64,000 nucleotides of DNA, from the NCBI RefSeq assembly GCF_040448695.1, contig NZ_CP159307.1, forward strand, positions 1,302,001 through 1,366,000, given 5' to 3'. Shown here piece after piece: positions 23,705 through 32,107 of the stretch. The notes under the pieces are model-generated. The model did no database searches. It saw only the letters and a list, made by a program, of their open reading frames with translations, and was not told the origin of the DNA. Within the stretch, counting starts at the first letter, position 1. Each line of letters begins with the position of its first letter. The stretch comes from Dehalogenimonas sp. 4OHTPN (GTDB taxonomy: Bacteria; Chloroflexota; Dehalococcoidia; Dehalococcoidales; Dehalococcoidaceae). The translations under genes and the position numbers were made by a program.

Positions 23705-24491
23705 GATTACCGTTTTTCATGACGCCGCTGACTTGATTCCGGTCAAAGCCAAGGGGTGGCAGGTCGGCTTTCCGAATATGTTCAAACGTGAACTGGAAAG
23801 GGTGTGGAATCCGAGGGCATTCTCCATTCAGACTTTAGCCTGGCTGGTGCTGCTCAATTTCGTCCTGGCAATGTTCATTCAGATGGACCCTGGGCCGTTC
23901 ACCATTACCATTTTCATGTATGTTTCCGGAGTTCTCGTTCCCATGGGCGCCGCAGTGATCGCCTCCGGCTCAATCATCGGCGAGAAAAACTCCGGCACCG
24001 CAGCCTGGGTCTTGTCTAAACCAGCTTCCCGCACCGGGTTCATTATGGCCAAATTTCTAGCTATTTCCTCCGGATTTCTTACCTCCGCGGTTGTGATTCA
24101 AGGGATTGTAGCTTACGCCCAACTATCACTAGCGACTAAGTCCTTCGTGGCGGCTGGACCGTTTATTGGCGGCATGCTGCTGCTTTCGCTGGCAGTTTTG
24201 TTCTATTTGTCAATGACCCTCATGCTGGGTACCATGTTTGAGAGCCGCATGCCGGTGATGGGCATTCCGGTGGCACTGGTTATGGGGCAGATATTCCTGT
24301 CGTTGCCGCTGTCGGACCTCGCGGACTGGCTGCCTTATTTGTTGCCGGGGAACTTACTACAGCTCGGAGCCACAGTCACCGGCGGCACCGACGAAAACGG
24401 TCCGTGGATAATTACAGTGCTGATCTCGCTGGTCTTTACCGGCTTGTTTCTATTCCTTGCTCTGCACCGCATCCACCAGGACGAGTTGTAG
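23697..24491 (+). CDS. ABC-2 type exporter, permease subunit
   Basis: A 264-residue inner-membrane protein with six predicted helices: after a cytoplasmic start containing 'FKRELERVWNPRAFSIQ', segments occur at about 45-65, 75-97, 125-150, 155-185, 195-215 and 235-258. 'GSIIGEKNSGTAAWVLSKPASR' is the typical ABC-2 cytoplasmic coupling loop. TTG 23697 overlaps the ATPase gene, with GGAGGGGG just upstream. The two form one exporter. Confidence 0.9.
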   Translation: MAEITVFHDAADLIPVKAKGWQVGFPNMFKRELERVWNPRAFSIQTLAWLVLLNFVLAMFIQMDPGPFTITIFMYVSGVLVPMGAAVIASGSIIGEKNSGTAAWVLSKPASRTGFIMAKFLAISSGFLTSAVVIQGIVAYAQLSLATKSFVAAGPFIGGMLLLSLAVLFYLSMTLMLGTMFESRMPVMGIPVALVMGQIFLSLPLSDLADWLPYLLPGNLLQLGATVTGGTDENGPWIITVLISLVFTGLFLFLALHRIHQDEL

Positions 24492-24620
24492 TTTAATCTA
24501 CTGCTTCACTTACTCCGGCAAGCAACCTGTTGAAAGCTGTTGACCAGTGGTTGCCAGCAAAAGTCTTGCACCCACCTGATAACCCACACCTCGATACTCC
24601 CGTACCCAACCTCGAACTAT

Positions 24621-24656
24621 AAAAAAGTTGAAGGGGCAGAGTACTGCCCCTTCAAC
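24621..24656 (-). terminator. Intrinsic terminator of the first Usp-MHS module
   Basis: GTTGAAGGGGCAG (24627-24639) pairs with 24644-24656 around AGTA. On the minus strand the hairpin is followed by six Ts (24626-24621), a classic intrinsic terminator 20 bases after the transporter stop. The 24492-24620 stretch before it holds no visible gene. Confidence 0.92.
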
Positions 24657-24676
24657 CTGACAATGATATGGTGCCC

Positions 24677-26095
24677 TTAACGGGTGGTTTTTAGGTCGTG
24701 AGCCTTTTCTGCCTGGTGGGCGAAGGTTGTCGCCGCATCGGTGATATCGACATCCTTGGTTTCTCGAACGTAGATCATACCGACGACGAAGCACACAGCA
24801 GCCACAGCCATAGGCCACCACAGCCCAGCGAAGTTATTACCGGTAGCGTTAATCATCGCCAGGCCAAAGATCGGAACAAGGCCGCCGAAGACACCGTTCC
24901 CAATGTGGTATGGTAATGACATCGATGTATAGCGAATCTTAGTTGGGAAAAGTTCGACCAAGAAGGCAGCAATTGGCCCGTAAACCATTGTGACATATAC
25001 CACCTGAATGAAAACCAGGAAGGTCAACGCCACCTGATTGTAACCGACATAGTCGAACAGGAAATACTGCCCTGGGTCTGTCGGTGCAAAAGCTGCCATG
25101 GCACCATAAATAGGATAGTAGGTCAAAACCGCCAGCAACATCCCGGCAAGCATGATTTTTTTACGGCCGATGCGATCAGACAACCAGCCGAAGAAGACGA
25201 ATAATGGGGTTGCCATAAGTACGGCGGCGCCGACGATAAAGTTAGAATCTACCAAGTCAACGCTAAAAATCTTCTGGAGATAGAAAAGGGCATAAAACTG
25301 CCCGGTGTACCAGACGACACCTTGACCCATAGTTGCGCCGAACAAGGCAATCAGTACCCATTTGCGGTTGAACTTGTTGCCAAAACTTTCTTTCAGCGGA
25401 TTCTTAGAAACCGTTTTGGTTGCTTTCATTTGAGTGAAGAGCGGGGATTCTTTTAGGGAGCGCCTGATCCACATAGACAGGAACACCAGGACAACAGACA
25501 TCAAAAACGGGATGCGCCAGCCCCAGGCGCTGAAATCTTCAGAACCGAGAATCGTCCGGGTAGCTAAAATTACTCCCAGGGACATGAAGAGGCCGAGAGT
25601 AGCGGTGGTTTGGATCCATGAGGTATAAAAGCCGCGCTTCCCTTGGGGAGCATGTTCAGCAACAAAGGTTGCTGCACCGCCATACTGGCCGCCAAGAGCT
25701 AAACCCTGAAGCATACGAAGGCTAATAAGGATAATGCCGCCGGCGATAGGACCTATTACATCCTTAGTAGGAAGCAAGCCAACGCCCATGGTTGCGCCAG
25801 CCATAATGCTGATAGTAAGAATATACGTAAATTTTCGGCCGACGAGATCACCTATTCGGCCAAAAAAGATGGCGCCGAAAGGCCGGACCATGAAACCGAT
25901 GGCGAAAGTGGACAGCCAGGCGATAAGGTTGCCGATATCAGACCCGGTGTCATAAAACTTGTTGGCCAGGGTGGTTGCGAGGCTGCCAAAGATGTAGAAG
26001 TCATACCATTCGATTACTGTGCCAGCAGATGATGCGAAAATTACCTTTCGGATGCTCTGCACGGTGTCAGAAGCGGCTTGTGCTAAGCTTGCCAT
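24677..26095 (-). CDS. MHS-family major facilitator (module 1)
   Basis: A 472-residue 12-helix symporter of the metabolite:H+ symporter group (ProP/KgtP/ShiA-like). It has the MHS-type opening 'SSAGTVIEWYDFYIFGSLA', the loop motif 'FFGRIGDLVGRKFTY', 'GLALGGQYGGAATFVAEH' and 'GWLSDRIGRKKIMLAG', and ends with 'VRETKDVDITDA'. Substrates in this group are organic acids, osmolytes or shikimate; none can be assigned here. It follows a universal stress protein gene on the same strand and is strongly similar to the second transporter at 27446-28885, so the pair arose by duplication. Confidence 0.92.
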   Translation of the reverse strand: MASLAQAASDTVQSIRKVIFASSAGTVIEWYDFYIFGSLATTLANKFYDTGSDIGNLIAWLSTFAIGFMVRPFGAIFFGRIGDLVGRKFTYILTISIMAGATMGVGLLPTKDVIGPIAGGIILISLRMLQGLALGGQYGGAATFVAEHAPQGKRGFYTSWIQTTATLGLFMSLGVILATRTILGSEDFSAWGWRIPFLMSVVLVFLSMWIRRSLKESPLFTQMKATKTVSKNPLKESFGNKFNRKWVLIALFGATMGQGVVWYTGQFYALFYLQKIFSVDLVDSNFIVGAAVLMATPLFVFFGWLSDRIGRKKIMLAGMLLAVLTYYPIYGAMAAFAPTDPGQYFLFDYVGYNQVALTFLVFIQVVYVTMVYGPIAAFLVELFPTKIRYTSMSLPYHIGNGVFGGLVPIFGLAMINATGNNFAGLWWPMAVAAVCFVVGMIYVRETKDVDITDAATTFAHQAEKAHDLKTTR

Positions 26096-26151
26096 ATTCC
26101 CCCTTCAAAAATATTTGTGTATTTTGCGGTGCTACAGTTTTCGCGTAATGA

Positions 26152-26592
26152 CTAGGAATCTCCAGCTCGAATCATCATCACGGGCACTTTGGAATGTCGG
26201 ACCACGCGTTCGGCGACAGACCCGATCAACCAGCTGGCTGGCCAGTTACGGCCGTGCGTGGACATAGCGATGATATCAACTTTTAGCTCTTCGGCAATCT
26301 TCAGAATGGTGGTGGCAGGACCACCCTCTCGAAGGTGGCAGGATACTTTAAAGCCTGAAGCCCGGAGCTCGTCACAGATTTTGGTCATGTACTTGTTTGC
26401 TGCTTTCTCGTCTTCTGCGACTGTATAGCCAGCTATAGCCGGGTCTTCAAAAGCGAATTCCTGGGCGGGATTAGCAGCCACATTCAAAAGGGCAATTTCG
26501 GCCCCTTCTGAATATGCCAGTGCTTTGGCATGAGGCAAAACGCCTTCGGCTGTTTTGGATCCGTCAAGAGGGACTAATATTTTTTTATACAT
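26152..26592 (-). CDS. Universal stress protein (module 1)
   Basis: A 146-residue Usp domain: 'MYKKILVPLDGSKTAEGVLPHA', given here by its conserved LDGS motif, then 'IAMSTHGRNWPASWLIGSVAERVV' with the ATP-binding glycine region and a terminal 'VPVMMIRA'. It is nearly identical in layout to the Usp at 28936-29373. It lies 56 bases before the transporter gene, and the fixed pairing of Usp and MHS transporter suggests that the stress protein regulates or reports on transport; this is an inference. Confidence 0.9.
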   Translation of the reverse strand: MYKKILVPLDGSKTAEGVLPHAKALAYSEGAEIALLNVAANPAQEFAFEDPAIAGYTVAEDEKAANKYMTKICDELRASGFKVSCHLREGGPATTILKIAEELKVDIIAMSTHGRNWPASWLIGSVAERVVRHSKVPVMMIRAGDS

Positions 26593-26659
26593 TCACTCTC
26601 CTTTAAAAATTATTGGAATTCAAATACCCGTTTTTACCTTCTGTTCAAGCTCGCCTCCT

Positions 26660-27256
26660 TCAAGAATTGCTCTCGCAATTTCTAGTTATCTCGGTAACCA
26701 TTCCTTCGGGATCGTCCGCATGAAAATAAATCCAGCTCACCGGTTCCGTGTTTTTCCCCCACATCATCAACCTTAAAGGAGCTTTCAGTTCCAGTTTCAT
26801 GCTGGTGGCACTCCCAATACTGAAACAAGCGGTTGACTCTGCCAACCCCAATTTCAACCCGTCACCAGTTTGCCCGAACCATTCTCGGCTGATCACCGCC
26901 GATTTGATTAGGCTGCAGTGGATTGTCGCCGAAGCAATAGCGCCGTACCTGAGCACTAAAGTATTGTTGGATATTTTATGTGGCAGAGCAATCATTGAGG
27001 CATATAAACTTGCTGTGTACACCAGCGCATAACCCAAAATCACCGCCATAACCCAAGTCAATGCCGGCCAAGGAATTACGATTGCTACGAGGAAAATACC
27101 AGCCGGGGCAATAAATACCATCATGAAGGTCAAAGGCATCGCCGAGGAACGACGGTGATAAGAGAAACTCCCCTGTACCACATGGAAGAGGCGACCAAGG
27201 AGCAACCGGGGTAAGTAGCCAATCATCCGAAAAACAACAGGAACCTTGCTGAACAT
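26660..27256 (-). CDS. Membrane protein of unknown function, first gene of module 1
   Basis: A 198-residue protein with two strong membrane segments ('LTFMMVFIAPAGIFLVAIVI' at about 43-62 and 'WVMAVILGYALVYTASLYASMI', about 68-89). A cytoplasmic or external beta-rich domain follows that contains 'NTLVLRYGAIASATIHCSLIKSA', described by its hydrophobic alternating strands like a bacterial PH domain. No family name can be given with confidence. It has its own promoter (27338-27366) and is read into the Usp and MHS genes. Module 2 lacks an equivalent gene. Confidence 0.6.
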   Translation of the reverse strand: MFSKVPVVFRMIGYLPRLLLGRLFHVVQGSFSYHRRSSAMPLTFMMVFIAPAGIFLVAIVIPWPALTWVMAVILGYALVYTASLYASMIALPHKISNNTLVLRYGAIASATIHCSLIKSAVISREWFGQTGDGLKLGLAESTACFSIGSATSMKLELKAPLRLMMWGKNTEPVSWIYFHADDPEGMVTEITRNCESNS

Positions 27257-27337
27257 AGTGAACAGAGTGTGGATGCCCCCTCAAAATTTGACCAGGTTTA
27301 CCCTGAAAAATCCGCAATGAGCAAAACTTAGCGTCAT

Positions 27338-27375
27338 ATCATATATTAGAAAACACTTATGCGCAAGAATTCTTG
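27338..27375 (-). promoter_or_regulatory. Promoter of Usp-MHS module 1 with palindrome
   Basis: On the minus strand TTGCGC (27366-27361), 17-base spacer, TATGAT (27343-27338). The 12-base palindrome CAAGAATTCTTG (27364-27375) abuts and partly covers the -35 box, a likely operator. Confidence 0.65.
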
Positions 27376-27389
27376 GGTATTATTGAATA

Positions 27390-27423
27390 TAAAAGCGTGA
27401 GGTATTACTACCTCACGCTTTTA
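27390..27423 (-). terminator. Terminator of Usp-MHS module 2
   Basis: TAAAAGCGTGAGGTA (27390-27404) pairs perfectly with 27409-27423 around TTAC, 23 bases after the stop of the second transporter. The A/T ends of the stem give a short U-run, and the hairpin separates the two modules. Confidence 0.88.
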
Positions 27424-27445
27424 AGGACGGAACTCGAATCCAGGA

Positions 27446-28885
27446 TTACTCTTTTACAGGTGAACCACTGAGAGCTGCCTTAGCCTTCTCACCGGCTACC
27501 TGTCCCATCATGGAGATAGAGGTTGAAGCATCGGTGATGTCAACATCTTTGGTCTCTTTAACGAACAGCATGCCGACAACAAAACATATAGAGGCCACGC
27601 CCATCGGCCACCAGAGGCCGGCGAAGTTATTGCCAGTTGAGTTGATCAAGGCCAGGCCGAAGATCGGGACCAGTCCACCGAACACGCCGTTGCCGATATG
27701 GTATGGCAGCGACATTGAGGTATAGCGTATCTTGGTCGGGAACAACTCGACCAGGAAAGCGGCGATAGGTCCGTAAACCATGGTCACATAAATGACCTGA
27801 ATGAAGATCAAAGCCATCAGAGCAGGCATATTGTAACCAATGTAGTCGAACAGGAAATACTGGCCGGGATCGGTCGGAGCGAAGGCGGCCATCAGCCCGT
27901 AGATGGGATAGTAGGTCACAACCGCCAGGAACATACCTGCCATCATGATCTTTTTGCGGCCGATCTTGTCGGACAGCCACCCGAAGAAGATGAAGAACGG
28001 GGTAGCAAGCAGCAGCGCGACGCCTATGATGACATTAGAGTCGACAAGCGTCACTCCGAAAATCTTCTGCAGGTAGAAAAGCGCGTAGAACTGACCGGTG
28101 TACCAGACTACGCCCTGGCCCATGGTGGCGCCGAATAAAGCCAGAGCCACCCATTTCAGGTTGTAAGGATTGGCAAAGCTTTCTTTCAGCGGGTTCTTGG
28201 AAACGGTTTTGGTATCCTTGAGTTTCTGGAACAGCGGAGATTCGCGCAAAGACAACCGTATCCAGATAGAGATGGCGATCAGGAAGATGGAAACCAGAAA
28301 CGGTACCCGCCAGCCCCAGGCGCCGAAATCTTCGGTGCCGACAATGAGGCGAGTGGCCAGGATAACGCCCAGGGACAAGAACAAACCGAGGGTGGCTGTC
28401 GTCTGGATCCACGAGGTGTAAAAGCCTCGTTTGCCGGGGGGAGTGTGTTCAGCGATGTACGTTGCGGCGCCGCCGTACTCGCCGCCAAGAGCCAGACCCT
28501 GCAGAATGCGAAGGGTGATAAGAATGATGCCGGCGAAATCGCCAAGGGTTTCACGGGTTGGCAGCAGGCCGACGGCGAAAGTGGCCAAGCCCATGATGGA
28601 CATCGTAACAAGGAAGGTGAATTTCCGGCCGATCAGGTCACCGATGCGTCCGAAGAACACAGCGCCGAACGGGCGGACAATGAAGCCGATGGCAAAGGTG
28701 GCGAGCCAGGCGATGATGTCGCCAACTTCGGTGCCGGTATTATAGAATTTGCCGGAGATTGTAGTTGCCAACGAGCCGAAGATGTAAAAGTCGTACCATT
28801 CGATCATGGTACCTGAGGACGAGGCAAAGATGACTTTCTTCAAGCTTTGAGCGCCGTTTTTAGCGGTATCAACTATGCTTGCCAT
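27446..28885 (-). CDS. MHS-family major facilitator (module 2)
   Basis: A 479-residue paralogue of the transporter at 24677-26095, with the same helices and loops: 'SSSGTMIEWYDFYIFGSLA', 'FFGRIGDLIGRKFTF', 'GLALGGEYGGAATYIAEH' and 'GWLSDKIGRKKIMMAG'. A notable exchange is Q to E in the 'GGxYGGAA' motif (Gln in module 1, Glu here), inside a helix that lines the substrate path in related proteins. The C-terminus is longer (about eight residues). Substrate unknown. It follows its Usp partner by 50 bases. Confidence 0.92.
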   Translation of the reverse strand: MASIVDTAKNGAQSLKKVIFASSSGTMIEWYDFYIFGSLATTISGKFYNTGTEVGDIIAWLATFAIGFIVRPFGAVFFGRIGDLIGRKFTFLVTMSIMGLATFAVGLLPTRETLGDFAGIILITLRILQGLALGGEYGGAATYIAEHTPPGKRGFYTSWIQTTATLGLFLSLGVILATRLIVGTEDFGAWGWRVPFLVSIFLIAISIWIRLSLRESPLFQKLKDTKTVSKNPLKESFANPYNLKWVALALFGATMGQGVVWYTGQFYALFYLQKIFGVTLVDSNVIIGVALLLATPFFIFFGWLSDKIGRKKIMMAGMFLAVVTYYPIYGLMAAFAPTDPGQYFLFDYIGYNMPALMALIFIQVIYVTMVYGPIAAFLVELFPTKIRYTSMSLPYHIGNGVFGGLVPIFGLALINSTGNNFAGLWWPMGVASICFVVGMLFVKETKDVDITDASTSISMMGQVAGEKAKAALSGSPVKE

Positions 28886-28935
28886 GAAACCTCCCTTCTC
28901 CTAATTCAATACTGATTGGTGCCGGGTATCTTGGA

Positions 28936-29373
28936 TTATTCAATTGCCCGGATCATCATGACCGGGATTTTGGAATGACGGACCACGCGTTCGGCCACGC
29001 TGCCTATCAGCCAGCTGGCCGGCCAACCGCGTCCATGGGTTGACATAGCGATGACATCGGCTTTAAGTTCTTCTGCCATCTTCAGAATGGTGGTTGCAGG
29101 TCCGCCTTCCCTCAGGTGACAGGTAACTTTAAACCCGGCGGTTTTTAGCTCATCACAGACTTTGGTCATGTATTTGTTGGCGCTTTTTTCACCCTCGGCG
29201 ACGGTGTAGCCGGCGATTGCCGGATCCTCGAAGGCAAACTCTTGAGCGGGATTTGCTGCAACATTCAGCAAAGCGATTTCAGCTCCTTCGGCATAAGCAA
29301 GCGCTTTTGCATGAGGCAGCACGCCTTCAGCGGTCTTGGATCCGTCGAGCGGAACCAAAATTCTTTTGTACAT
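28936..29373 (-). CDS. Universal stress protein (module 2)
   Basis: A 145-residue Usp domain opening 'MYKRILVPLDGSKTAEG' and closing with 'GRGWPASWLIGSVAERVVRHSKIPVMMIRA', described by its ATP-binding glycines and GSVAE motif. ATG 29373 is chosen because GGGGAAGG lies directly upstream and its paralogue starts at the same residue; the frame could extend to 29472 without support. Over nearly its full length it matches the module 1 Usp. Promoter at 29522-29551. Confidence 0.9.
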   Translation of the reverse strand: MYKRILVPLDGSKTAEGVLPHAKALAYAEGAEIALLNVAANPAQEFAFEDPAIAGYTVAEGEKSANKYMTKVCDELKTAGFKVTCHLREGGPATTILKMAEELKADVIAMSTHGRGWPASWLIGSVAERVVRHSKIPVMMIRAIE

Positions 29374-29521
29374 CCTTCCCCACCTTTCGGTATTTATTAC
29401 TGGATTACGGGTTGAAGCTTGTTTCTCAAGTTCGAGAGAGGTGAGATGCCATTTCTGGCTGGAATATCCCAATTTGTCGACCTTTGAAGGCTCCTAACCC
29501 TCTGCAAACTGGAATGCGGAT

Positions 29522-29551
29522 ATCATACAGGGTACTAGTACCTAATTGCAA
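29522..29551 (-). promoter_or_regulatory. Promoter of Usp-MHS module 2 with centred palindrome
   Basis: On the minus strand TTGCAA (29551-29546), an 18-base spacer and TATGAT (29527-29522). The perfect palindrome GGTACTAGTACC (29531-29542) lies exactly in the middle of the spacer, the geometry used by MerR-type activators. The leader is about 140 bases. Confidence 0.65.
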
Positions 29552-29838
29552 GGGCATTAGCATAAGATATTTACTATTTTTCTTATTTGTGTACTTTCTT
29601 TCTTATTACTAATATTTTTTCCTCTGTACTTACCACCTTTTCGCTCATATATCCATACTTTTCATCCATACGGGCATTGAATATCTGCTCTGTCTCTAGT
29701 CAAAGGAAATGTATATTTTTTTACGTAAAGTAACTGATTTGCCGGTACTGGTTGGTTCGGCGACAAGTTTCAGGTGAGTGTTTACCAGAACCCACGGTTT
29801 CGGGTAACATGAGGTGGATACAGACTCAGGGGAAAAGC
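29552..29838. other. AT-rich spacer between divergent units
   Basis: From about 29552 to 29740 the sequence is conspicuously AT-rich (long T and A runs) against GC-rich flanks, and no open frame with a ribosome site is visible. The palindrome TTTACGTAAA lies at 29720-29729. It may serve as upstream control region for the isochorismatase-fold gene. Confidence 0.5.
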
Positions 29839-30378
29839 ATGCTTAATATAGAAAATTCGCTCCTGCTAATCATAGATGTGCAGGAAAAACTGTTTCGGGT
29901 CATCAATGAAAGGGATATTCTACTCTCAAATCTCCTGAAACTCCTCAAAGGAATCAATATTCTCAACGTACCGATTATTTACACCGAACAGAACCCGGCC
30001 GGCCTCGGTAAAACTCTGCCAGAAATAACAGAACTCATCTCTAGTGCGGGGGCGCCGGTGAAGTTCAGCTTTAGCTGCTGCGGTGACACCGAAATATTGA
30101 AACAGATCAAGGACTCGAAGCGTAACCAGATACTGGTTTGCGGTATTGAAGCCCATATCTGTGTTTATCAGACTTCTCTCGATCTGCTGTCCGGGGGGTA
30201 CGAGGTGCATCTGGTTAGCGATTGCGTTTCCTCGCGCGCACCCCAAAATCGCGAGTTGGCGCTCCGGAGACTTGAAAGGGAAGGTGTGAAAGTTGCCGGG
30301 GTTGAAATGGCGCTGTTTGAACTGCTTCAAACAGCGAAAGCGCCGCAATTCAAAGCTATCAGCGCTTTAGTAAAATGA
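29839..30378 (+). CDS. Isochorismatase-family cysteine hydrolase
   Basis: A 179-residue hydrolase of the isochorismatase/nicotinamidase fold. The catalytic triad is visible: Asp in 'LLLIIDVQEKLF', Lys in 'APVKFSFSCC' and Cys in 'VCGIEAHICVYQTSLDLL'. The 'GIEAHICV' motif is typical of YcaC-like hydrolases of unknown substrate. ATG 29839 is preferred (AGGGGAA just upstream, conserved strand starts soon after); the frame could extend to 29752 without a ribosome site. Cytoplasmic. Neighbours give no pathway. Confidence 0.88.
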   Translation: MLNIENSLLLIIDVQEKLFRVINERDILLSNLLKLLKGINILNVPIIYTEQNPAGLGKTLPEITELISSAGAPVKFSFSCCGDTEILKQIKDSKRNQILVCGIEAHICVYQTSLDLLSGGYEVHLVSDCVSSRAPQNRELALRRLEREGVKVAGVEMALFELLQTAKAPQFKAISALVK

Positions 30379-30408
30379 ACAATCCCCGATAAGACTGACA
30401 GAGAGTTT

Positions 30409-30618
30409 TTATATTCGGGATTCCTTGGTGGGTGTGGTCGAGGGGCCGGGCACGGATTCTTTTTCCGCGGTGAACGGGGAATATCCGGTACCCAGCGGTT
30501 TGCCATCCTGGGTTATCAGAAGGCCGGCGCCGCAGCGGGTACACGACTGGTGGCGCGGAAACTGAAGCCCCCAGCCGATACATTCATAACCGCAGTTTGG
30601 GCATTTCCCTTGAAGCAT
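30409..30618 (-). CDS. Small zinc-ribbon protein
   Basis: A 69-residue protein. Two CxxC knuckles, 'CPNCGYEC' and 'CTRCGAG', 20 residues apart, form a likely zinc ribbon; the C-terminal 30 residues are polar and probably disordered (Pro/Thr/Ser-rich). No catalytic motif. It converges on the isochorismatase-fold gene and follows glycerate kinase in the opposite orientation to neither. Function unknown. Confidence 0.65.
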   Translation of the reverse strand: MLQGKCPNCGYECIGWGLQFPRHQSCTRCGAGLLITQDGKPLGTGYSPFTAEKESVPGPSTTPTKESRI

Positions 30619-30693
30619 GAACTAATGATACACCAATGGTACGGGGAATAACAGATATTTTTGAAAAATAACACCGGTATTTAAACTTTGGTA

Positions 30694-32037
30694 CTAGCCC
30701 CCGAGCAGGTACAAAACAAGGTCGCCGACATTGGTCCCGGTATCACCTGTCATTAACAGCGAATTCCCCAGGCGCTTAAATGCGGAATGACTATCAAAGC
30801 TTTCGGTGAATTCCGTTAGATTGAGACCGAGGCGATTTGCCTGTTCCTGGGTGTTGGAATCAGCCATGGCACCGGCGACATCCGGCATGAAGTCAGAACC
30901 ATCCGTACCGACAGATGCCACCAGCCACTCGCCGGGGATGGTTCTCAATTCCTGGAGAGCGACAAGCGCGTAGTGCTGGTTCCGGCCGCCGGCGCCGGCG
31001 GTTAACGGTACCACCGGCGCTGTTTCGCCGCCAAAAACAACGGTATTAAACTCATGATGCTTGCCACCAATGATATCGGCTACAGCCAGGCGCGCAGCGG
31101 AGGCAGTTTCCCCGGAAATATATGAAGGCGAAATCCAAACCCGGCGCCCAAGTTCCTTAGCGCGCGCTTTCATAGCCGCCAGAGCCAGTTGATTATCGGC
31201 AATTATAAAGTTACGGCAATTCGGGAGGGATTTTGGAGTATCTGGCACACCTCCATCCCTGCCCTTCATAAGGTGGTTTATCACCTTCGGCGGTATCCGC
31301 GCAACCAATTTGTGCCTGGAGATTACACCCAAAGCATCATCGAAAGTGGACGTATCCGCCGCCGTCAAACCAGAGGCTATAATGGACGGATCGTTGTCTG
31401 AAACGTCTGAAATTATCAGCGAAACCACTTGGGCGGGAAAAAAATGCCGCCCCAGGTTGCCGCCTTTGATCTTTGAGAGGTGTTTTCTTACGACATTGAT
31501 TTCAGCGATGTCCGCCCCGGACTTAATCAGAATATCGACAGCTTGTTGTTTATCAGACAGGCTTATTTCTGAAGCAGGGCTGGACAGCAAAGCCGAACCG
31601 CCGCCTGAAATCAGGCAAACCACCAGATCTTCGCCGTTGATATTGAACCTGTCTCTGAAGCCTGGAATACGTCCAGCGGCCTGAACGCTGCGTTCATCGG
31701 GTATCGGATGCCCGGTATTGACTACTTCAACGAGACGTGTCGGATAGTTACCGCTTTTGCCGGCTACCAGACCCGCGCGAATATGGTCAGGAGAGATGAT
31801 TTTTTCCAGAGAGACTGCCAAAGCCCCGGAGGCTTTACCGCCGCCGACAACGAATAGCCGGCCAGGGATTTGGAATCGGTGGCCGAGAATATCAAGCGTC
31901 CGGCTTGACGGATTGAAACTGAGAACCGAGGGCATGACCCGGTCCGGCTGAACGCTCCGGATGCCGGCTTCGATCAAGTCAATGGCAAGCCGCCGCAGAG
32001 GAGACAAACCCAGTTCTTCGCCGTTTTTGATTATCAT
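30694..32037 (-). CDS. Glycerate 2-kinase (MOFRL family)
   Basis: About 447 residues of the DUF4147/MOFRL glycerate kinase family, phosphorylating D-glycerate to 2-phosphoglycerate. Visible motifs: 'LFVVGGGKASGALAVSLE', 'GHPIPDERSVQAA', 'LVVCLISGGGSALL' and the MOFRL signature 'GGETAPVVPLTAGAGGRNQ' near residue 370, followed by 'VGTDGSDFMPDVAGA'. ATG 32037 is chosen: GAGG lies eight bases upstream, whereas TTG 32067 has no ribosome site and overlaps a TATAAT (32061-32056) that may be its own promoter. It enters central metabolism from serine/glycerate. It follows the binding-protein gene on the same strand. Confidence 0.88.
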   Translation of the reverse strand: MIIKNGEELGLSPLRRLAIDLIEAGIRSVQPDRVMPSVLSFNPSSRTLDILGHRFQIPGRLFVVGGGKASGALAVSLEKIISPDHIRAGLVAGKSGNYPTRLVEVVNTGHPIPDERSVQAAGRIPGFRDRFNINGEDLVVCLISGGGSALLSSPASEISLSDKQQAVDILIKSGADIAEINVVRKHLSKIKGGNLGRHFFPAQVVSLIISDVSDNDPSIIASGLTAADTSTFDDALGVISRHKLVARIPPKVINHLMKGRDGGVPDTPKSLPNCRNFIIADNQLALAAMKARAKELGRRVWISPSYISGETASAARLAVADIIGGKHHEFNTVVFGGETAPVVPLTAGAGGRNQHYALVALQELRTIPGEWLVASVGTDGSDFMPDVAGAMADSNTQEQANRLGLNLTEFTESFDSHSAFKRLGNSLLMTGDTGTNVGDLVLYLLGG

Positions 32038-32107
32038 CGGTTTCGCCTCAGGCAGGATTATAATCAAGGGGTGGAGCTTTGATACCTTGTGAGATTGGAT
32101 GGGGATA

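Noticed and set aside
24492-24620. Possible gene between the ABC permease and terminator
   Set aside because: Only a minus-strand frame (to 24821) crosses it, mostly inside the transporter gene; no motif or ribosome site.
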